This document shows, one piece after another, positions 7,463-11,565 of a DNA stretch of 11,565 bases. Positions within the stretch are counted from its first letter, which is position 1. Each line of letters starts with the position of its first letter. The DNA lies in the NCBI GenBank assembly GCA_947260045.1, contig CAMYOP010000058.1, positions 1 through 11,565 on the forward strand. The letters are read 5' to 3'. This stretch comes from an uncultured Desulfobulbaceae bacterium. GTDB lineage: Bacteria; Desulfobacterota; Desulfobulbia; Desulfobulbales; Desulfobulbaceae. Under the pieces are notes generated by a model. That model made no database searches. It saw only the letters and a program-made list of their open reading frames with translations, and had not been told where the DNA came from. The position numbers were made by a program, and so were the translations under genes.

Positions 7463-7484
7463 GAAATGAATCGTCATTCATTTC
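7463..7484. promoter_or_regulatory. Perfect 9-bp inverted repeat, candidate operator
   Basis: GAAATGAAT and ATTCATTTC flank the 4-base centre CGTC. It lies about 240 bases upstream of the cytochrome gene in non-coding DNA. A dimeric regulator site is plausible; a hairpin without a clean T run is a poor terminator. Confidence 0.4.
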
Positions 7485-7491
7485 TATTATA

Positions 7492-7512
7492 TTAACATTT
7501 TATAACTGTTAA
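7492..7512. promoter_or_regulatory. TTAACA-N9-TGTTAA dyad, candidate operator
   Basis: Two perfect 6-base half-sites in inverted orientation are separated by 9 bases, a geometry usual for dimeric DNA-binding regulators. The dyad is 8 bases downstream of the preceding inverted repeat, so the two may form one control region for the redox operon. AT-rich sequence makes chance occurrence possible. Confidence 0.3.
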
Positions 7513-7569
7513 CTCCATACACCTTCCTGGATCATTAAGGAAATATGGAATTATATAGATAATTTGACC

Positions 7570-7588
7570 CCTGTTGCGTTGCAGCAGG
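7570..7588. promoter_or_regulatory. GC-rich hairpin or operator upstream of the redox operon
   Basis: CCTGTTGC and GCAGCAGG pair over 8 positions (one G-U) around the loop GTT. It stands out as a GC-rich island in AT-rich DNA about 130 bases before the cytochrome start. It may be an operator or part of a structured 5' leader. Confidence 0.35.
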
Positions 7589-7705
7589 ACTTGTGCATCA
7601 GACAGATGTACACTGAATATGCAATCATACTTTTCCAGAGTATTTTCATATAATTTTTTTTTAGGCAAGCAGGCAGGTAGGTTTTTTTGCTATAGGCAGC
7701 GAAAC

Positions 7706-7711
7706 AAGGAG
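7706..7711 (+). promoter_or_regulatory. Ribosome binding site that sets the cytochrome start
   Basis: AAGGAG lies 8 bases before the ATG at 7720, an ideal distance. An in-frame GTG at 7711 overlaps this site itself and cannot be the start, so the protein begins MKNHVLRPLF. Confidence 0.8.
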
Positions 7712-7719
7712 TGTATTTT

Positions 7720-8187
7720 ATGAAGAATCATGTGTTGCGACCGCTCTTCGTGGCGATTTTGGCGATCGCATTGTTGTTGACGGTCAGGAGCTTTATGGTA
7801 CCCGATGACTTTGGAGTCCATGGTGAGAACTTCACCTTTGGTTACCATCGAGCGAGTAACGTCGATGAATGGAAGGTTTTCCCCATCAGTTATAAAGGAA
7901 AGGAATACTGTCAGGAGTGTCACGAGGATAAGTTTGAAGAAAACATGGCATCCAAGCACAAAAATATCGAGTGCGAAAACTGCCATGGTCCAGCACTCGA
8001 GCATCCTGAGAAACCAGAAGCTCTAACCATCGACATGAGTAGAGAGTTGTGCATCAGATGTCATGCATTACTATCATATCCCAATGATCGCGGTGCCCTT
8101 CCTGGAATTGATCCTGCAGATCACAACCCAGAAGAGCAGTGTAGTGAATGCCATAATCCACATAAGCCAAGCTTGGAGGATATGTAA
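7720..8187 (+). CDS. Membrane-anchored tetraheme cytochrome c of a redox complex
   Basis: 155 residues. An N-terminal hydrophobic segment at about 8-27 is followed by a polar region without an obvious cleavage motif, so it is probably an uncleaved anchor placing the rest in the periplasm. Four heme-c attachment motifs are present: CQECH (64-68), CENCH (85-89), CIRCH (111-115) and CSECH (141-145). His80, His95, His135 and His148 are candidate distal ligands. The section before the first heme (FGYHRASNVDEW and FPISYKGKEYC) resembles small cytochromes found beside FeS/NrfD proteins. Gene order cytochrome-FeS-NrfD matches DsrJ-DsrO-DsrP, but DsrJ is a triheme protein, so this is an analogue rather than DsrJ itself. 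Likely role: electron exchange between the quinol module and periplasmic partners; the direction is unknown. The next gene follows after two bases. Confidence 0.9.
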   Translation: MKNHVLRPLFVAILAIALLLTVRSFMVPDDFGVHGENFTFGYHRASNVDEWKVFPISYKGKEYCQECHEDKFEENMASKHKNIECENCHGPALEHPEKPEALTIDMSRELCIRCHALLSYPNDRGALPGIDPADHNPEEQCSECHNPHKPSLEDM

Positions 8188-8189
8188 TA

Positions 8190-8960
8190 ATGAGTTTAAC
8201 ACGTAGAAATTTACTGAAAAAAACACTTGCAGGGACTGCAGCAGCATCTATCCCTCTGAGTGCTTTAAAATTTTTGTCTTCGGCTGAGGCCAAAGAAGCC
8301 GTAGAAACTTCCAAGACCCGTTATGCCTTCCTGGTAGATACGAATAAATGTGTCGGTTGTGGTTTCTGTGTCAAAGCATGTAAACACGAAAACGAAATTC
8401 CTTACGACTCACCTGTAACCAGAACCTGGGTTGAACGTTATGTCATCACAAAAGATGGAGAATCCCACATCGACTCTCCTAAAGGTGCGCGTGATGGCTT
8501 CACCAGTGAGGAGATTGCTCACCACGAGGTGAATCCGGAAGATATCGATAAAGCTTTTTTTGTTCCCAAGCTCTGCAACCAATGCGATACACCTGCTTGT
8601 GTCCAGGTTTGCCCGGTTGGCGCTACCTACAAGACCAAAGACGGTGTAGTCCTGATTGATCGCAGCTGGTGTGTCGGTTGCGGTTACTGTATCATGGCCT
8701 GTCCCTATGGCGTCCGATTTTTTCACCCAATCCATAAAGTGGCTGATAAATGCACCTTTTGTTACCACCGGCTTGTAAAGGGCATGGATACAGCGTGTGT
8801 TGATGCCTGTGCTTTTGGTGCACGCCAGGTATGTGATTTGAGAAATCCGGATGATCCAACTACAAAAATCATTTTGACTGAACGCGTAGCAGTTTTAAAA
8901 GATGAATACGGTACCAAGCCGCATGTCTTTTATATCGGTCTTGATAGGAATGTGAGGTAA
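8190..8960 (+). CDS. Tat-exported four-cluster [4Fe-4S] electron-transfer protein (DsrO/NrfC/PsrB-like)
   Basis: 256 residues. The N-terminus TRRNLLKK followed by a hydrophobic stretch ending near SSAEAKEA is a twin-arginine signal, so it is exported folded. Sixteen cysteines fall in four groups: 54, 57, 60, 64; 129, 132, 137, 141; 161, 164, 167, 171; and 188, 191, 203, 207, the layout of the ferredoxin-like subunits of the complex iron-sulfur molybdoenzyme class and of DsrO. Cys215 is extra. No molybdopterin catalytic subunit is encoded beside it, so it probably links the NrfD-like subunit to the tetraheme cytochrome. GGAGGA at 8175-8180 serves as ribosome site inside the end of the cytochrome gene. 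The next gene starts 4 bases after its stop. Confidence 0.93.
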   Translation: MSLTRRNLLKKTLAGTAAASIPLSALKFLSSAEAKEAVETSKTRYAFLVDTNKCVGCGFCVKACKHENEIPYDSPVTRTWVERYVITKDGESHIDSPKGARDGFTSEEIAHHEVNPEDIDKAFFVPKLCNQCDTPACVQVCPVGATYKTKDGVVLIDRSWCVGCGYCIMACPYGVRFFHPIHKVADKCTFCYHRLVKGMDTACVDACAFGARQVCDLRNPDDPTTKIILTERVAVLKDEYGTKPHVFYIGLDRNVR

Positions 8961-8964
8961 GGCA

Positions 8965-10212
8965 ATGACAGAACAGATAATTACACATGGTGCGGATTGG
9001 ACAATCAAACATCTTTTTGTCTATCCAAATGAGTTTATTTACTGGGGATTAACAATTGTCATGTATCCATACATGACTGGTCTTGTGGCAGGCGCATTTG
9101 TCCTTTCTTCCCTTTACCACGTATTTGGTCAGGACGACCTGAAAGATATTGCAAAGTTTTCCCTTGTCTTTTCTCTGGCCCTTCTTCCAGTTGCTATGAT
9201 GCCACTGATGCTTCATCTTCAACAGCCGCTCAGGGGTATAAATGTCATGTTTACACCTCATTTTACTTCGGCAATTGCAGCCTTTGGTATCGTCTTTTCC
9301 ACCTATAGCATGATCGTCCTGAGTGAAATCTGGTTTGTCTACCGCAAATACTTTGTCGAACAGGTTCATGCCTTAAAAGATACCACAAGTGCTGTCCTCA
9401 AAATGAAACGCATGGTGTATATGGTTCTCACCCTCGGTGCCTTTGATGTGGGCGATCAAGCAGTGGCCAAAGATAAAAAGGCTGTCACCATTCTTGCTGC
9501 TATCGGTATTCCGGTTGCCTGTTTCCTTCATGGTTATGCAGGTTTCATCTTCGGCTCCGTTAAAGCAAATGCTCTGTGGATGTCTCCCTTGATGCCTGTT
9601 ATTTTCATCATGTCTGCAGTAGTTTCTGGTATTGCTCTTTGTATGTTGACCTACATCGTAATCATGGAATGGAAAAAATTTACCACTACCATGGCTCGTG
9701 GTCGCGGTGATGAATCCGTACAGATAATTGCTGGAGTTGAGCTTGATGTTATCAAAAAGACGACAAAATATTTGATTGGCTTTTTGCTGGCGGCTATTAC
9801 CCTTGAGCTCCTTGACATTATTTTCCGTGGATACACCGCCATGAAGTCCTGGGACATTCTGCGTGAGGTTATGTACACTGAAGACTTTTTCAAAATATTT
9901 ATTCTGCAGTATGGTGTTGGTAATGTTCTGCCATTTTTAATGCTCATGATACCTGGGGCTAAAATCAAACGTACAGCAATTGCCCTTGCTCTCATCTTGT
10001 TTGGAGTATTCATGATGCGTTGGAATGTTGTTATCGGCGGTCAGGCGTTCTCACTGTCATTTGCCGGCTTCATGCATTACGATGTACCTTTTATCCCACA
10101 CCATCTTGAACTGTATAGAGAAGGTATTCTGGGTGCGTTGACTGTAGCGGCGACTCCATTTGTCATCTTCTACGTTATCAACAAATTTATCCCATCCCTG
10201 AAAAAAGCTTAA
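8965..10212 (+). CDS. NrfD/DsrP-like quinol-interacting membrane subunit
   Basis: 415 residues, almost wholly hydrophobic, with about ten predicted membrane helices, as in the larger members of the NrfD/PsrC superfamily (DsrP, HmcC, ActC-like). These proteins bind quinone/quinol near the periplasmic face and exchange electrons with the FeS subunit. Recognisable family stretches are the first helices (WGLTIVMYPYMTGLVAGAF) and the central GIPVACFLHGYAGFIFGSVK region followed by NALWMSPLMP. The gene is 4 bases after the FeS gene, and together with the cytochrome they form one operon ended by a strong terminator. Without a catalytic subunit the complex may act as a quinol:cytochrome oxidoreductase, or serve a reductase encoded elsewhere. 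Confidence 0.92.
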   Translation: MTEQIITHGADWTIKHLFVYPNEFIYWGLTIVMYPYMTGLVAGAFVLSSLYHVFGQDDLKDIAKFSLVFSLALLPVAMMPLMLHLQQPLRGINVMFTPHFTSAIAAFGIVFSTYSMIVLSEIWFVYRKYFVEQVHALKDTTSAVLKMKRMVYMVLTLGAFDVGDQAVAKDKKAVTILAAIGIPVACFLHGYAGFIFGSVKANALWMSPLMPVIFIMSAVVSGIALCMLTYIVIMEWKKFTTTMARGRGDESVQIIAGVELDVIKKTTKYLIGFLLAAITLELLDIIFRGYTAMKSWDILREVMYTEDFFKIFILQYGVGNVLPFLMLMIPGAKIKRTAIALALILFGVFMMRWNVVIGGQAFSLSFAGFMHYDVPFIPHHLELYREGILGALTVAATPFVIFYVINKFIPSLKKA

Positions 10213-10238
10213 TAAAGTTTGGTAAAAGGGTAAAAAAC

Positions 10239-10276
10239 AAAAAAGCCTCACAAGCATTTGCTGTGAGGCTTTTTTT
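10239..10276. terminator. Strong bidirectional Rho-independent terminator
   Basis: A perfect stem of AGCCTCACA (10244-10252) and TGTGAGGCT (10262-10270) is preceded by an A run and followed by a T run, so a U-tract forms on either strand. It separates the plus-strand redox operon (stop at 10212) from the convergent minus-strand receiver gene (stop at 10301) and serves both. Confidence 0.92.
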
Positions 10277-10300
10277 GTTTATAGATGTTTTTTTGAAATA

Positions 10301-11395
10301 TCAGAGGGTCAGGGTGAAAGTTGCCCCTTGGTCCACACCTGAACTCTCCCCGATAATAGTTCCGCCCATGGCATCAACCATTATTTTGGCCAGGGGCAGA
10401 TTCAAACCAAAACCATTTGCTGAACGTTTTTCCGGTGGGAGCAGAAAAGGCTTAAAAATAAGCTCCTTATCTTCTTCTAAAAATCCCCTGCCACTGTCTT
10501 TGACAATGAAACGTATTTTTCCGTCAGCTCCCTGTTCTGTTATCAGGGTCACTGTCGCGCCGTCCTGAGAAAAAACCACTCCATTATGGATGAGCGTTTT
10601 CAGGATATGTTCCAAATATTTCGGATCGGCCTCCACCGTAGCATCTTCTTCCACAAGGTTTTCAATGGTTAGTGCTTTTGCCTTGGCAAAGTGATCCTCA
10701 TATTTAAGGAGTTTATTGACTACTCCCTGAATCATAATTTTTTCAGAAACAGGTTCTAAATCCTGACCAGCAACACCAAAATATGAAAAAATTGCAGTGA
10801 CAAGCTTTCTAATACGATCCAAAGGTGAACTCATCTCATAGGAAAGGTATATCAAGAAGGCCATCTTGTTCTCATCAAGCTGCTCCAGTCTTTTATGGGC
10901 CTTGATAAGTTGAGTGGTACGTTCTTTTACCTTTTTCTCCAGATTATCATTGAGATCTTTCAGCTCTGTATTCTGCAACTCCAGCAGGAGTCGCATCTGT
11001 CTGTTTTCAATACCTTTTTCAATAACATTTAAGAGTTGCTGTCTGTTCACAGGCTTAAAGAGAAAAGAAAAAATCCTTCCTTCATTGATGGCCTTCACAA
11101 CGTCATTTTTTTCAGCCTGACCAGACAAAACAATTTTGCAGACATCAGGATGATTTTTATGTAGCCTGCTAAGAAGTTCACTCCCTCGGAGCTCTGGCAT
11201 CATTTCATCACAGACAATGAGATCCACATCATTATTATCTACATACTCTTCAACAAGCTCTGGATTGACAAAAGTTTTTACGTCATAGGTACGACATAAA
11301 ATAATTTCTAATTCAGTCAAGATAGACTGCTCATCATCCACCAGGATGATAGATGATTTTTTCTTTTGACCCAGTCCTGGAGAAAAACTTTCCAT
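10301..11395 (-). CDS. Receiver domain fused to a histidine-kinase-like core lacking the phosphoacceptor histidine
   Basis: 364 residues, no membrane segment. Residues 14-130 are a receiver: acidic Asp20/Asp21, phosphoacceptor Asp63 in VCDEMMP, Ser91 in VLSGQ and Lys114 in LFKPV. A coiled coil at about 135-175 follows. The HisKA-like section reads FLIYLSYEMSSPLDRI; in active kinases this position is S-H-E, but here it is Tyr186 (codon TAT at 10840-10838, one base from His CAT). The ATPase part keeps Asn271 of the N box, DSGRG (300-304) and GFGLNL, so nucleotide may still bind. It may therefore be a phosphorylation-controlled interaction protein rather than a kinase. The histidine kinase at 4289-5815 is a possible phosphodonor; this is inference. 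GAGGAG about 10 bases upstream supports the start. Confidence 0.88.
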   Translation of the reverse strand: MESFSPGLGQKKKSSIILVDDEQSILTELEIILCRTYDVKTFVNPELVEEYVDNNDVDLIVCDEMMPELRGSELLSRLHKNHPDVCKIVLSGQAEKNDVVKAINEGRIFSFLFKPVNRQQLLNVIEKGIENRQMRLLLELQNTELKDLNDNLEKKVKERTTQLIKAHKRLEQLDENKMAFLIYLSYEMSSPLDRIRKLVTAIFSYFGVAGQDLEPVSEKIMIQGVVNKLLKYEDHFAKAKALTIENLVEEDATVEADPKYLEHILKTLIHNGVVFSQDGATVTLITEQGADGKIRFIVKDSGRGFLEEDKELIFKPFLLPPEKRSANGFGLNLPLAKIMVDAMGGTIIGESSGVDQGATFTLTL

Positions 11396-11468
11396 GGTAC
11401 CTATCTCCTCTGAAGGAAGTTTTCTACCTCATCCCAAATACTATCAATAAGCTACACTATATAATTCC

Positions 11469-11565
11469 TGATTACCAATGAAGCTCAGCTAATACGGGTG
11501 ACAGATTCAATTTTTCCTCAAACCATAGGGGACTGAATTTTTTTCGCGTTATTTAAGCGAAAATT
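11469..11565. repeat. Palindromic interspersed element, copy 2, cut by the window edge
   Basis: Matches copy 1 at 6771-6892. The gene-facing 20 bases (11469-11488) agree at 17 positions. CGGGTGACAGA (11495-11505) corresponds to the first inverted-repeat arm, AGGGGACTGA to the second, and TTTTCGC...GCGAAAA forms a clean central hairpin. The copy lacks about 14 bases present in copy 1 and has one CTCAGCTA where copy 1 has two CTCAGTTA. The right half lies beyond the window. Confidence 0.75.

Larger units (their letters stand above)
6727..7719. other. Long intergenic region without a convincing gene
   Basis: Besides the repeat at 6771-6936, the stretch holds AT-rich DNA with several dyads listed separately and no RNA gene I recognise. 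Open frames in it (for example on the plus strand from 7198 to 7512 and on the minus strand from 7227 to 7036) have lysine- and phenylalanine-rich, low-complexity translations and no good ribosome site, so I do not call them. Possible promoter pieces for the redox operon are TTGACT (7351-7356) with TTTATT 17 bases later, and an isolated TATAAT at 7649-7654 without a matching -35 box. Neither is convincing. The length suggests a regulated promoter region or lost genes. Confidence 0.6.

Noticed and set aside
7198..7512. 104-codon plus-strand open frame in the gene-free stretch
   Set aside because: Low-complexity lysine- and phenylalanine-rich translation, no ribosome site, no recognisable domain.
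7711..7719. GTG start for the tetraheme cytochrome
   Set aside because: The GTG overlaps the AAGGAG ribosome site, which is ideally spaced for the ATG at 7720.
6771..11565. Composite transposon bounded by the two repeat copies
   Set aside because: The copies are in the same orientation and diverged, no transposase lies between them, and the genes inside look like normal chromosomal genes.
1..11565. CRISPR array, tRNA or rRNA genes
   Set aside because: No regularly spaced repeats with unique spacers and no recognisable tRNA or rRNA sequence were seen on either strand.

Overview
The window reads as chromosomal DNA of a moderately AT-rich, strictly or facultatively anaerobic Gram-negative bacterium, most likely a Desulfobacterota member (a Desulfobulbales-type sulfur or sulfate metaboliser). 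The reasons are the multiheme c-type cytochrome next to a Tat-exported iron-sulfur protein and an NrfD/DsrP-type quinol-site membrane protein, a cobalamin lower-ligand operon, and a kinase with a c-type heme motif in its sensor region. The taxonomic placement is inference; no rRNA or other marker is present.

Layout. (1) 1-2077, minus strand: cobC-cobT-cobS, the end of cobalamin synthesis (lower-ligand activation and joining to cobinamide); cobS runs off the left edge. (2) 2078-2402: a divergent intergenic region holding a near-consensus sigma-70 promoter on the plus strand whose predicted transcript starts in a compact, foldable leader. (3) 2403-4199, plus strand: a 598-residue polytopic membrane protein of DUF2339 type. 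(4) 4198-4249: a terminator serving mainly the minus-strand operon that converges on it. (5) 4289-6726, minus strand: a two-gene sensory operon, a PhnD-like periplasmic binding protein and a membrane histidine kinase joined by a 4-base ATGA overlap. (6) 6727-7719: about 1 kb without a convincing gene, holding a palindromic repeat element and several dyads. (7) 7720-10212, plus strand: a three-gene redox module (membrane-anchored tetraheme cytochrome c, Tat-exported protein with four [4Fe-4S] sites, NrfD/DsrP-like quinol-site subunit), closed by a strong bidirectional terminator at 10239-10276. (8) 10301-11395, minus strand: a receiver domain followed by a histidine-kinase-like core in which the phosphoacceptor histidine is a tyrosine. 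(9) 11469-11565: a second copy of the palindromic repeat, cut by the window edge.

How the parts may work together. The most attractive reading, which is inference, is a sensory-respiratory locus. The binding protein would detect a periplasmic oxyanion-like ligand, comparable to the PhnD-like sensor part of tetrathionate kinases of the TtrS type. The kinase, possibly carrying heme c, would pass the signal inward, and the receiver/pseudo-kinase protein on the far side of the redox genes is a candidate partner. The cytochrome/FeS/NrfD genes in the middle would move electrons between the quinone pool and the periplasm. Both sensory transcription units have a copy of the same repeat just upstream of their start codons, with a 20-base block matching at 17 positions facing the genes.
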